Of a stretch of 64,000 nucleotides of DNA, positions 43,659-54,847 are shown piece by piece. Numbering within the stretch: the first letter of the stretch is position 1; each line of letters begins with the position of its first letter. The notes under the pieces were generated by a model. It saw nothing but the letters and a program-made list of their open reading frames with translations, had not been told where the DNA came from and ran no database searches. The DNA lies in assembly GCA_026075535.2 (NCBI GenBank), contig AP026538.1, forward strand, positions 13,276,337 through 13,340,336. The letters run 5' to 3'. This stretch comes from Tricholoma matsutake. Taxonomy: Eukaryota > Basidiomycota > Agaricomycetes > Agaricales > Tricholomataceae. The translations under genes and the position numbers were made by a program.

Positions 43659-44737
43659 TTAAGTGTCAAGGTGCTCCCTAATTTGATTCTGCACATCCTC
43701 CCAGTAAGCCAACAATTTCCTGTCCTTCTGAAGTTGGGCATCATTTTTTCGAACTGTCTTGGTCATCCTTTTCCATGTTGAATGCAGGTCATTGAAGATC
43801 TTCATCATTAATTGTATTTTGGCCATGTCATCAGCGGCATATGGGACTGGCCATAGGTCTTGCCAGGTGAACTGGATCTGATGAAACTTAAGATAAATTA
43901 AAGGACAACAACATGTTACTCACCTGTGGCCGATGAACCACCAGGAAGTTGTGTGGAGCAAATGGGTCTGAGTTGTAGTTCTCCGGATCGTTCTGTTTAC
44001 TCCACCAAGAGTTGATATAGCTATCAACAATATGGGTGGGGTCATCAGCATTGACCTTCAAGTACCTTTCTATCGCCGGAATGTATTTCAGTTCCAGAAA
44101 ATCTTTGCCCTCAGGATCATTGCATTCTGAGCACCACAAAGTCCCATCCTGCACCATCTTTATGGTTTCCATGACGAGCAGGTGAGTGTATGGAGCACTG
44201 CCACCAATAGAGGCATAAATTCTAATGGCTATCAAGAATTCCTTCTAAGTTGGTATTGGTGATGAGATAATTGGCCATCACAATATGTTCACTTACAGTC
44301 TCGTAAAATATGCCAGACACCCACCCCACCCATGACTTGTTGTAGTCTTCATTGTTCTCTACCGCATAGATCCATGTGGTGATTGCAGTGCAGAGACATG
44401 ATGTTCCACACAACAGCACTTCCTCCCCATGTGCTAGACCATTCCATGCTGGTAGTAGTCCCGTAGTACTCTCTTGAATGCTGAGATCACAAGCTACCTG
44501 TTGAGCAGTGATGGCCTGCTCATGGAACTCAGTAGGCTTGACTGTAGGGTGAGGGTTCTCTAGGAAATCAGTGTTCCTCTGATGCTCAACCTCTATTTGA
44601 TTCAATGCAGTAGCGAATTTGCCAGCAGTAACAGGGTCAGGTTTATATGGCTGGCAAGGCACAGATTCAAGGTTTGTATAGTGGAATAGCATAACTTCAA
44701 TGCAGTTGTAGATAACATTTGGACAATTAAGTGACAA
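43659..44737 (-). pseudogene. Uncharacterised protein gene with one intron and one frameshift
   Basis: The frame from 44737 (MSLNCPNVIYNCIEVMLFHY ... FHEQAITAQQVACDLSIQES ... KSWVGWVSGIFYETVSEHIV) shifts by one base near 44240. It continues with IYASIGGSAPYTHLLVMETI, LWCSECNDPEGKDF and WWSKQNDPENYNSDPFAPHN. A GTGAGT...TTAAG intron (43923-43887, 37 nt) keeps phase and leads to FHQIQFTWQDLWPVPYAADD, a helical region and a TAA at 43659. The family is not known to me. Apart from the frameshift it is well preserved. Confidence 0.5.
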
Positions 44738-44754
44738 TTAAGTAATCAATGGAC

Positions 44755-45480
44755 AAAATTATCATTGGTGCTGGGAACAAGCACCAACAATATGTTTGTA
44801 TGGGCCGATGTCTATAGGAAAACCAGTGGTGGGTCAATACAATTGTTCCCTATCAAATGGAATTATTGCATGGGCCCATGTATATGTGGTAAGCAGTTCA
44901 AACTCTTAACTACACCTTCTGTCAAGTTAGTGAAATTGTGCACTCATACATACCTCTGGATTCTGGCCCCTACATTTTGACATTCATTTATATCTAACGA
45001 TAATCTATAGCAGGACATCACATCAATAATCAATGTCTAAAAAAATTGGCTAGTGTGGCATGTCCTGGTGCCACATGCATCCAACCATATCTGCTGTGAC
45101 CCAATGCCATATGCATCCAACCGCCGATATCTGCTGACCTGCTGCTGCACTTTTTCCTACCAACCTACAATAATCATTGGCGCTGGGAACCAGCACCAAC
45201 GATATCTCCGTATAGGCCAATGTCTATAAGAAAACCAGTGGTGGGCCAATACAATTGTTCTGTATCACACGTATTCATTGCATAGGCCCATGTATATGTG
45301 GTAACATGTAGTAAAATGGTGACCATGCTAGCCAGCACTGTGATTCAGATGTTACTGCCACTGAGAATTTTTCAGTGAATCTGTATACTGGGCCCACATG
45401 GATGCATCACACCCTGGGCCCACGCGAGTCTTTTCTGGTGTGGGCCCAATCCACTACTGACAGATCTATTGTGGTTTTGC
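44755..45480. repeat. Direct repeat pair and inverted copy of the 33931 repeat
   Basis: A 140 bp block (ATCATTGGTGCTGGGAACAA ... GCCCATGTATATGTGGTAA) occurs at 44755-44895 and 45171-45305. The rest (45300-45490) is the inverse of 33931-34365. Confidence 0.6.
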
Positions 45481-45599
45481 AGAAATCTGCTGAACAGATA
45501 TACTGTTGTTTTTTACTGAACAGTGTGTTTTTCCCCTTTGTTGCCTTACTCTTACTCCTGTGCAACAAAGATACCTTGGTCCTGTCTTTCCAGTCCACT

Positions 45600-46685
45600 C
45601 TAAGTTAGTGTAGGCAGCCAAACTCAGCAGCCTTCCAAATGTGGTGAGCATACCAGTGCATTTGGGTGCATACCTTGTACCCATTACAAGGGCCTCCCAG
45701 CACTTCCCTGGGTTGTTCCAACCCAAAAGGAGTCCCTCACATCCCATTTGGATGGGGAGGATGGGGTGGGCATGCAGTGTGGGTCACCAATGTAGATACA
45801 AGTAGATACATAACCTAAAAACAAAGAAAATGTGTTGTTGGTATTTGAAAAAGCATAAGAACAATAGAAAGACTCATGTTGAGGGGCAGTATCATGGAAT
45901 TGAAGAATGGGGTAGTGAAGATACTGTAATTACAATGACAAGAGGTTGAAGTAGGCGAGAAATGAGGGGTGGCAGAACAAATGATCATTGATGATGGGGG
46001 AAAGGAAGACACCAGATGCTGGCAGGATGATATATAAACACCAGTAGTTACCGTTTATAGCTGATACATGTACAACTGTCAATTAGAGGACAGACTGATA
46101 TATCAAAACAACTGTAGTTACCATTCCATTCCATGCCCTACTGGATGTCTCCCATGATGACCAGCTGGCTGCTGATCGTTGGCCCGTCGGTGACTTGCCT
46201 GCCCTCTGGCTAATTATAGATTGTTATCTTTTAGATCTGTATTCAAGCCTCTGAGGATGTGCTTCTCATCTGATTGATGCTTGATTGATGGGCCTTCTAT
46301 TCTATGTACCGATTCCCAGGAGTCAGGTTTGACAGGCCCACAATATTTACAGATGTCTTCACTTCGTGATGTATTCCATTCATATGTTTGATTCCTGTCA
46401 GATATGTCTTCCACTTTCCAATGTTTCCTGATATTATTTTCACTTCCCGGAATATATATTAGATATGTGGCAGGTGTCAACCTTCAGATACTTCCACACA
46501 TTTTGTTGTTTTTTGGCTTCCAGGGAAAAAAAACATATATTTCAATTTCCCTGCAGCAGGGGGATCCTGTTGAGCATCCACATCACTACATAGTAGAAGT
46601 CTATAAGCCTCAACCCATACATCTTACATGTGCAAGCATCAACTCATGGACATTCACCTGGTGAAGAGCATACATGCTCTTCCCC
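45600..46685. other. No gene; fragment of composite-element interior
   Basis: 45650-45840 resembles the inverted C-rich block and intron-like acceptor of element 6 (about 23290-23470). The rest has no convincing frame. Confidence 0.35.
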
Positions 46686-46689
46686 TCAC

Positions 46690-47720
46690 CATCTTCCACT
46701 GCTGCTGTCCTGATGGTCCTGTGGTCCAGCCTCATCTTTGTCCCTGATGTCATTTCATGGTTGCAGTGATGGCAGTGGGTGCTGGGCTGTGCCTGTCATC
46801 CTGTCCTCATCATCCCAGTTTGCTGGGCCTTCATTGCTGTTGTTCTCATCATTGTCATCCTCTTCATTGTTGCCATTCTCTTCCTTGTTGTTGTCCTCTT
46901 CCCTGGTGTCCTCACTGTTGTCTGTGTTGTCCCCATCCCAGGCATTCCCCTTGTTGCTTTTCCGCTGGGTCTCCTTGTTCGTTTTGTGGTCTGGGCAGAC
47001 CTAAAAATTTTGTTAGTAATAAAAAATGAAATGAGACAAGAAAAAAAAATACCTATGGCCCAAGAGATGTCGTTGATGTCCCTTGGGCCCTTATTGTGTT
47101 CCTCCCTTGTCATATGGTGCTGTCTTTGGCACCTGTGCTTTTCACCTTAGTTCCATTCCTCATTGTCTGCCTCGTTGTCCACCACTTGCCACAGTTTGTG
47201 TTGTGGCATCATCCCCATCCCTGTCATCCCTGTCCCCATTGATGCCATGCCCGCATTGTCGTCTTGTGGTGGTCCCCATTGTCCTTGTTGTTGTTGTAGT
47301 AGTACTCTCCATTGTGCAGCAGCAGTGGTGGATGCCAGGTCGTCATTGCTGTCATTCACCCTTGGTGCTGGTCATAGCCGTCATCATCAAATTAGTACCT
47401 GAAAAATGTAGTAGCAACAAAATGTGAGAAAAAAAGAAACAAAACTTACTTATGGCCCAAGAGGCATCGTCGACATCTCTTGGGCTGTTTTTCTTGCTTT
47501 CTTCTTTGTATGCCACCATCGCCGTTGCCTGCACCAGTTCTTCATGTGTCATTCTTGCCCCATTGCTGTTGCCATCATGTTGTTGTCATTGTTGTTCATC
47601 TTAGTCCAGGCCATTGGTGACCATTGTCACAAAACAACTAGAACCTAAAATGTAATTGAAACAATAATTACTAAAGAAAAATGCAATGAAACAAGAAAAC
47701 CTTACCATACAAATTGTCAT
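46690..47720 (-). repeat. Orphan array of H2/intron-like modules
   Basis: Three inverted modules without recognised element ends. H2 at 47058-47091 pairs GGCCCAAG with CTTGGGCC; H2 at 47455-47487 pairs GCCCAAGAG with CTCTTGGGC. Intron-like segments adjoin them (about 46996-47055, 47399-47452 and 47643-47706), with GTAAGT-type donors and TACTAAC or TAATTACT branch-like sequences. Between them lie Cys/Val-encoding GTTGTCATT-rich stretches that match spacer sequence at 28560-28680. Confidence 0.5.
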
Positions 47721-48339
47721 ATGTGCACCTCGGAGGTAAGTATTGAAAGATTATCATGAATGCAATGTACTGCCATGAGTTCCCATGCCTCAGCAATGGA
47801 ATCAACAATGATGGGAACACCACTGTACTCCATCACGGTTATCCAAGGGTCTAAAAAAGTCAGTATATGATATTTTACCATATTAGATTATATCCATTGT
47901 TGAATTTCATCAGGGGGTTGGGAGATGAGTAAAAGTCAGACGATGGCATTGAAATGGTCAAAGTTGTGCTAAAGTTACTACACATACTTACTACATATAT
48001 GTTTCTTCACTTCCTTGCAAGGTTGCAAAATTTTATCTTCTTGTTTAATGGTCCCTTACTGTGATTACACTTAACATCATCTGCCTGGTTGTGGTCTCCT
48101 CAGGATGAACTTTATATTGATGCTTGCACCAATGTTGCACTTGAAGTCATACAGATTTCAGAGCAGGTGAACATAAGTAGGCATCAGCATGGGTAAACAT
48201 ATGGGTGCCCTGGCTTCTACCTATTCCAATACCCTTGTGGGTGACCTACTCTTTGCTGTGGGTAGGTTAAGTCACAGGTAGCAGCCACAGGTGACAGCCT
48301 GAGTCTCTCACATACATATATTATCCAGTTGGATCAATG

Positions 48340-48470
48340 CGCACCTCTCATCTCAATGGGACCTTAAAACGACACCTAAATAGAGCCAGAAAAAGCATAA
48401 GATTATATGAAATGAATGAGAACTCACCAAGATCCAAGATACTCATGATAACCCCTACCCAACAAGAGGG
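48340..48470. repeat. Direct repeat, also at 50690-50800 and 50845-50965
   Basis: All three contain CACCTCTCATCTCAATGGGACC-like, AGAGTCAGAATAAGCATAA and ATGAAACAGACGAGAACT-like sequence. The first two flank element 4, so it inserted into this array. Confidence 0.6.
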
Positions 48471-48689
48471 CTATCTTTCTGAACTTTACACTCCCCCACA
48501 GAGTCCTGGAGGAATCCAGTGGGACTCACCAGGACTCACCAGGACTCCAGTGGGACTCACCAGGAATCCAGTGAGACTCAGTACCCTAAAGTCATACCAT
48601 AATGGAAAGTCAATTTGAGATATCTTGTGAGTTTCAAGTGCTTTGGACTTCATGAATTTCACAAAGTACCTACAAAATAAACTTGTTCC

Positions 48690-48775
48690 AAGCAGGGATT
48701 GAACTCTAGAACTCATGATCAAGAATCACATGACAAACCAAACAAGTGCTTAACCAGTTGAGCCACAGGAGAATT
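48690..48775 (-). repeat. tRNA-like head (right type) of element 4
   Basis: Minus-strand box A TGGCTCAACTGG (48754-48765) and box B GAGTTCAATCCC (48695-48706). Confidence 0.7.
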
Positions 48776-49315
48776 ATTAGCTGCCAATATAAAAGTGTAT
48801 CTATACCCTCAAACTCAAACTTAGGTATTTCTCTCTTGAAGCTCACAATTAAGATCAAATAAAATTTATCAACTACATCCCTCATGTCCAATGCGAGGGA
48901 TACACCATTAATTACATAAAAAAAAACCTCCCCACACAAGTTGCAAGGGGGAGTCCTACAAATATATACATATAAAACTAATCTCCGCAAGGGGAGCACT
49001 ACAATTATAAAGAAAAAGAAAGAAAAACCCCTCCCCCACGTAAAACGCAGTCGAGGGGGAAGGTATTACCATAAATATACAATGAAAAAAACCACCCCAC
49101 GCAAAATGCGGGGGCAGCCTGGTGAGTCATGCCTGTCATCCTGTCCCCGTTGTCCTGGGTGCCAGGCCTTCGTTGTCGCTGTCCTCATTGTTGCCATTTT
49201 GGGCATTGTTTCCATGCTGCTCCTGGTCGCCGTGCCCTTCCTGGTTGTCATTGCCATCCTGGCCATCTCCCGCTGTGTGGTGGTGGCCGTCATCGCCATT
49301 CCACCCGCAATCCAC

Positions 49316-49513
49316 CCCATGAGCAGTGGCTTATGGGGCTGGAGGCGGGTGGTGTGTCATTGGCCCTGTTGTCGTTGTCTGTCATGTTTGGTGGCCATGC
49401 TTCATGTTCTCAGGGTTCTGGTGCTGGTAGGCAGTGGCATCATCGTTGTCTGATGTAGTGGTCCTCATCGGCCATTCCACCCATGATCCACCCCACGAGC
49501 AGTTGCTCATGGG
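49316..49513. repeat. Two H1 hairpins of element 4
   Basis: Cores CCCCATGAGCAGTGGCTTATGG (about 49316) and CCCCACGAGCAGTTGCTCAT (49491). Confidence 0.7.
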
Positions 49514-49644
49514 GTTGGACATGGGTGGTGTGTCATTTGGTGGGTGGGGCTGGGGCCTGCGGGGTCTGTTTGCTGTGCTCAGTAGGTCGTGGGTGGGCAT
49601 GGCCCATTTCGTGTCATCGCTGTTCATTACCTGTAGTTTAGATG

Positions 49645-50024
49645 CTAAAAAACAAAGCAATATATTTTGTTAGCTTATATAAACAAAAAAAAAAAACATA
49701 CTTAGGGCCCAAACAACGCAATTGTGTTGTTTGGGCCTGTGTTCCATCTGGCAGTAGAGTAGAACCTATAAAACAAAAGAAACAAGTTAGTTAGTATATA
49801 AAAACAAAAAGCAATGAAAAAAAACTTACTTAGGGCCCAAATGACGCGATCTGCATCATTTGGGCCTGCATTCCATCCAATCACGTCGCTTGGGCCCATG
49901 TTTCGTCTGGCAGTAGAGTAGAGCTGATAAAACGAAAGAAACAAGTTAGTTAGTATATAAAAACAAAAACAAAAAACAAAAAAAACTTAGGGCCCAAACG
50001 ATGTGATCTGCGTCGTTTGGGCCC
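49645..50024 (-). other. Three tandem H2/intron modules of element 4
   Basis: Stems: GGCCCAAACAAC/GTTGTTTGGGCC (49706-49737), GGCCCAAATGA/TCATTTGGGCC (49834-49866) and GGGCCCAAACGA/TCGTTTGGGCCC (49990-50024). On the minus strand each is followed by a donor (GTATGT at 49701, GTAAGT at 49829, the third decayed to CTAAGT) and an acceptor (TTTTTAG at 49645, TATAG at 49766, TATCAG at 49924). Branch sites read GCTAAC or ACTAAC. Units are about 130-150 bp apart. Confidence 0.7.
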
Positions 50025-50259
50025 TCCGTCCAGTCAGCTCATTTGCGGGTGGTGGTGATGGCAGAGTGGGCATGGGAGTGGTGGCGGTGGGTGTCCATGC
50101 AGTGGTGGTGGTGGTAGAATGGAGAGGAGGGAGAGGTGGCAGCATCATCGAGAGTGGTGGTGATGGTTGATGAGCTGGCAGTGTTGATGATGCAGCTGTG
50201 TGCTTTGTCATGCACAGCCACCCCAATGGTACCTAGAGCAGTTAGTGGACATATGTTGT

Positions 50260-50340
50260 AAATCCATGTGGTGTAGTGGTTATATTGGCTGTGCTATGAT
50301 GTTGTCATCTAATGCTGAGGGTTCAATTCTGGCTCATGAC
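50260..50340 (+). repeat. tRNA-like head (left type) of element 4
   Basis: GTGGTGTAGTGGTTA (50268-50282) and GGGTTCAATTC (50319-50329). Confidence 0.65.
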
Positions 50341-50969
50341 ATTTATTTTATTACTTAGTACTAGTAGTAGTAGTAGTAATAAAGACTCCTGGTTGAATCC
50401 CAGTGGAGTCCTGGTGGATTCCTGGTGAGTTCCACTGGATTCCTGGTGGAGTCCTGGTAGAATCCTGGTGGAATCCTGGTACCAGAGTCCTGGGGAATTC
50501 CATGAATTCCTCCTGGAAGAGTGTAATTTACCAGGAATCAACCAGGAATCCTCCTGGAATGGGAAGAGCCAGGAATATATACTTGAGTCACAAATGGCTG
50601 GAACATTAGTTCCCAATAATCCTCCAGGAATACCTGGGGGAGGACAAAGACCTCCTATCTTTTGAGGTAACAGATAGACATGGGCCTCTCGTATTATCTG
50701 GACATTCAAACTACATTTAAATAGAGTCAGAATAAGCATAAGATCATATGAAACAGACAAGGACTCGCTAACATCTCAGAAACTCACACCACGCCCCCCT
50801 ACTAAACAAAATTGTGCTTTGTGAAGTAACAGTTATATGTGAGCCTCTCATCTTGTTGGGACCATCGAACGACACAAAGGTAGAGTCAGAATAAGCATAA
50901 CGTCATATGAAACAGATGAGAACTTACTGAGATCTGAGGTACTCATACCAAGCCCCCCTAGCCGCAGCC

Positions 50970-51545
50970 ATGCTATCATTAGAAACTCAGCGGCCATTGC
51001 CTAGACATACATAGTGCTGTAATGTTCATGAAAGATGTAAATTAGTCCAAGAACAAGTAATGGTATAAACTATATAGCAAGATTGAGAAAATTGCAGACA
51101 CATTGGGATCAAGCTGAAAGTTCAGGTAGGTAAGCTACATTGTATCGAATGATACGGTTCAGTGGACGCTGTTGAACATACTGTATATAACTGTACCTAT
51201 ACCTATTGTAACTGATGGAGTGCATTAGAGAGCATTCTGTGTGGTACACGAGCTGCTATTTAAGCACATATGGTGCATCGAACACATGGAAACCCAAGTT
51301 GTCGCATAGGCAATAGGCAATGGCAACAGCATGGCAACAGCAACAGCAATGGCAGTTGGGAGACTGCTGAACCCCGGTCTCATTGTTCCATTTTATATTA
51401 GTTAAATTGAGCCAGGTCATGAATTGATGACACCTTTAATTAAAGCCAATAACTTGAACTTAAAAGCATCGGCATTGGCCAAGGAAAATGGTATTGGCCA
51501 AATCAGAGCATGAAAGTGGATACAGAAGATACAAGGTCATCCTAG
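50970..51545. other. No gene recognised
   Basis: Only short frames. A GGCAAYGGCAACAGCA repeat lies at 51310-51355, the first of the hexamer repeats that run to 61.1 kb. Confidence 0.4.
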
Positions 51546-52056
51546 CTATAATGTGTGATAGCCCCTTCTCATTGGGTGATGCCACCTCTGGGAATCAGCA
51601 ATGGCTTCACTATGCTCATGGTATGGTGTTCTGGCCATAATGTCTGCCAACCTGCTTTCAAATGATTCTAGGGTATCCTCCACCCTTTCCTTCAAGGTCA
51701 CATACATCTTCAAGGTGATATCTTGCTGTTCAAGCTTCTCAACCTTGGCCAAGTAGAGACAATGACTGGCATCCTTGTATGATATGCCAAATTGGTCTTG
51801 CAGGGCCTTCACTGCTGCATGGCAGCTCAACAACTCCCTGTCTGTCAACGTCTGCAACAGCATGAATTGATTAATGACCAGACGGAGGTGACGATTTACC
51901 GGATCGGCAGGTAGCATCAGTTGTTCTCAGCCCATCATGAAGTATGGTGCATCTGACATATTTTGGCACTACAATTGGGTTTTGCATTAGCAACAGCATT
52001 GGCATTGGCCCCAAAATGCCCAGCATCAGCCACACATAGGGATGGCATATTGGCAT
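51546..52056 (-). CDS. Uncharacterised coiled-coil protein (two overlapping frames)
   Basis: The main frame (51917-51546, 123 codons) has two amphipathic helices (LLQTLTDRELLSCHAAVKAL; YLAKVEKLEQQDITLKMYVT) and VEDTLESFESRLADIM. A short upstream frame (52056-51871) may hold the N terminus. No domain is recognised. It is divergent from the gene at 52393, with which it may share a promoter. Confidence 0.4.
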
Positions 52057-52392
52057 TTGAATGGATTGACTTACCCCCCATCAGCATTGAACACATTGAA
52101 TTCCATTTTCTTTTGATAGGGTTTAAAGGCCTGATTGATAGCGGGAATCATGAAATGGGGCACTAGATATTGCTGCCCATCATCACTGCTGATGCTGACA
52201 TGGCTGTCCAGAATACTGTCCATCCTGGTGTGCTGCTGCTTGTTCATATTGTCGTATGATATGATTGATCACTTATCTTTGATGGTAATGTTTGTGTATA
52301 GTTATTGCTGTTATTATGTTTGTTGATCATAACACATGATGGTTGAAAAAACATCATTTAACATCTATATCACCCATCCAAAGTAGACAACC

Positions 52393-53973
52393 ATGAATGT
52401 AACACAGGAACAAGTCCTCAACCAAATCACTGACATCAAGAATGCGATCCGCGATGGCCTCTGGATGGATAACATTGCAGCTGTGATGAAGGAGCAACAT
52501 CGGGCGCTGGTAAGTGATCAGCATGGAGGGGGGAGAATGGTACTTATAACAAATTAGAAAACATTATTTACTTGGCAAACAGAGATTCAGGCTGAGGATA
52601 TACAGGCAGTATTTGGTGCCACAAGCTTTTTGTGGGGCTTCATTTTGGCCTGGAAGCAGTCAGGGAAGATGGGGGACAAAGCCTTTGTGGAGGAACAATG
52701 GAAGGCAATGAAGAGGTTTGATGGAACCAAAATGAAATGGGCAATGGGAACAGGAATGGCCATGGCAACGGCAATGGGAGCACCAGGAGCACCAGCAGAG
52801 GCAGCGCCAGCGCCAGTGGCAAAGGAAAAGGCAGCGCGAGGGGCAAAGGCAAAGGCAAAGGCAGTGCCAGTGCCAACAGCAGCACCAATGGCAATGAAAA
52901 TGGGAATGGGAATGGGAATGGGAACGGGAATGGGAACGGGAATGGGAATGAGAATGGGAATGGGAAGAGCATCGGCATCTGGGGGCACAGCAATGGTGCT
53001 GTTGACACCTCATTCTCGACCTATTCCAGGCCGATCAACACTCCCAGCAGCAGTCACATGACAACCCACAGTATCACAGTCTCCACTTACACCTTACAGG
53101 CAATGGAGAGCGCTCCATCGCCAGGAGAAAATGCCAGCCACAAGGGCACTGTCCTTCCCTGACATCGTAATGGTGGCTGAGAGTGAGGATTCTGGGGATG
53201 AATACAGCCAGGAAGAGGATGAATTAACAGACAGTGCTGACAACTGGCAGAAAGAAGTCGCCTGATCAAAACCTCAGCGCGGCAACCTGAGAGCAACACC
53301 TTGCTCATGCTGTGTCAAATTTGCATGGATTTGCTATGATTGGGTTAATGGCAAGAAAGCCTGTTATGATTGTGGTAAATGCAAAGTTCATTGCAAGAGA
53401 GGGACGGTTGGTAAGGCATTGAGGCCACAAAAAGGTAAACAGCTGATGAAAGGAAAAAGAAAGAGGGCTCTGAAATTGAGAGATATTATCTCCATTTTGA
53501 GTGATGAAGATATGAGTTGTCAAAGGAAAATCTGTGTCAAGAACTCAGGCAGATCGAGGCTCACACAAGAACAGAAGGGGAAATGGAAGGGTGAGTTTTT
53601 CTTAATTTCCTGCATATATCTCTCTAATAGTGGAATAATAGCACTTCCTGAAAGCGATATTGAAATGGCCAATGCCGATGCTGATGCCAGTACCGACACA
53701 GCATCAGCCCATGATTCTCGCTCTGTTGTTACATGTCTTGCCCAATTGGAGAAAGATATGTACAACCAATCCCGCTGGGTGGAAGAGATGCTATCAGATT
53801 TCTCAGCCCAGCTTCATTGGGTGGAAGAGCATGTAGAGGAAGAGGTTGATGACATTTCAGAGAGATTGTATGACCTGGAATGCTACTTGGGATTGCAGGA
53901 TGGCAGTGCACAGCCGATAATGTTGTATGATGGGATTGTGGCCGAAAATGTTCACAAAATTAGGGGAAGTTGA
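52393..53973 (+). pseudogene. Zn2Cys6-like, coiled-coil protein gene, frameshifted
   Basis: Exon 1 (52393-52509) encodes MNVTQEQVLNQITDIKNAIR and on to HRAL. A GTAAGT intron (52510-52584 with the frame-keeping acceptor) leads to IQAEDIQAVFGATSFLWGF and VEEQWKAMKRFDGTK. A long GGNAAT-repeat tract follows, read as Gly/Met or Gly/Asn repeats depending on frame. At 53289-53385 lies PCSCCVKFAWICYDWVNG...ACYDCGKCKVHC, which fits C-x2-C-x6-C-x9-C-x2-C-x6-C, the fungal Zn2Cys6 spacing. A basic KGKQLMKGKRKRALK and a coiled coil (VEEHVEEEVDDISERLYDLE) end it. Typical Zn2Cys6 proteins bind DNA, but the role here is unknown. Confidence 0.5.
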
Positions 53974-53988
53974 CGGTGGACACATGCA

Positions 53989-54606
53989 ATGGAGGGGGAC
54001 ATGGCTGAGCCTGTTGTGGAGGTGCCGTCGACAGCTGCCGACATTGGGGCCGCCTCAGGTTCAGGTTTGGGTAGTAGGGAGGCCAACAAAATTGTACCAT
54101 CTGATGCAGAGCCCAGTAGCTCAGCCTCAGTACCACCACAAGAGGTTGAGGGAAGGAGGTCAGCATCGGCACCGGCATTGCCAACAACCATGGATCCTGG
54201 ACAGGGAATATTCCCCTTGGCAATGGGAACAGCAATGGGAGTGGCAATGTCTGATGACAGTCCATCCTCAACAGCTGCAGAGACAGGGACAGCAGAAACA
54301 GCAACGGCAGCAGGAACAGGAATGGGAATGGGCACGGTAAAAGGAATGGGCATGGCAATGGAAACAGGCATGGCCACTGGAATGGAAACAGCAGAAGCAA
54401 TGGCAACAACCACTGAAATGGCAAGTGCAACAGGAATGGTGATGGGAATGGCAACACCATCGGCAATGGGCACAGCAACAGAAATGGCAATCACCGTTGA
54501 AGGTCCATCCATCAACATCGTCCCTGCAACACCACAAGGGTCACAGGAGACCTCTCAACCCACTGTGGTGCCCATCATTCCACCCCTTGGCATCAGCAAG
54601 CACTGA
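53989..54606 (+). CDS. Gly/Met/Ala low-complexity frame (hexamer repeat)
   Basis: Open for 205 codons, Ala/Ser/Pro-rich at first, then MGMGTVKGMGMAMETGMATG-type repeat from the GGNAAT hexamer, ending in Pro/Val-rich VPIIPPLGISKH. It directly follows the previous gene and may be its C-terminal part. A frame on the other strand is equally long, so coding is uncertain. Confidence 0.3.
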   Translation: MEGDMAEPVVEVPSTAADIGAASGSGLGSREANKIVPSDAEPSSSASVPPQEVEGRRSASAPALPTTMDPGQGIFPLAMGTAMGVAMSDDSPSSTAAETGTAETATAAGTGMGMGTVKGMGMAMETGMATGMETAEAMATTTEMASATGMVMGMATPSAMGTATEMAITVEGPSINIVPATPQGSQETSQPTVVPIIPPLGISKH

Positions 54607-54847
54607 AAATCCAATGACAGTGACTCTTCCCTTATGCTGATCTCCACGCCTGTCACCTACTCCATTGGCCAAGCATTCCCAAAGCAACACCCCCCCCCCC
54701 CAAGAAGAGAGTTGCAACTTCAGACAATGGAGGTGATGACAAATGACCACAAAAATTATAGCAAGGCATACAAAATTCAGTTGATCTTTTTTGTTTTGTT
54801 TCATACAGACATGTCTATAAATTTCTTTACCTGTACATAGTGTCACC

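Larger units (their letters stand above)
48479..50654 (-). mobile_element. Composite TIR element 4 (about 2.18 kb)
   Basis: The left end CTGAACTTTACACTCCCCCA and right end GGGGGAGGACAAAGACCT are inverted. CTATCTTT flanks both sides (48471-48478, 50655-50662), so an 8-9 bp duplication is likely. Inside the left end is an array of GGACTCACCAGGACTCC units and a right-type head on the minus strand (48690-48775). Five H3 hairpins (48881-49110), two H1, three tandem H2/intron modules and a left-type head on the plus strand (50260-50340) follow, then an AGTCCTGGTGGAATCC array to the right end. It is inverted relative to element 1. Confidence 0.65.

Noticed and set aside
4640..50340. Box A/box B sequences as functional tRNA genes
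   Set aside because: Pol III boxes are present, but no closing acceptor stem, anticodon arm or T-run terminator fits; they sit at fixed places inside the mobile elements.
52640..54537. Minus-strand frames of Pro/Phe/Leu or Cys/His repeats
   Set aside because: Shadows of the GGNAAT hexamer repeat, open in many frames.
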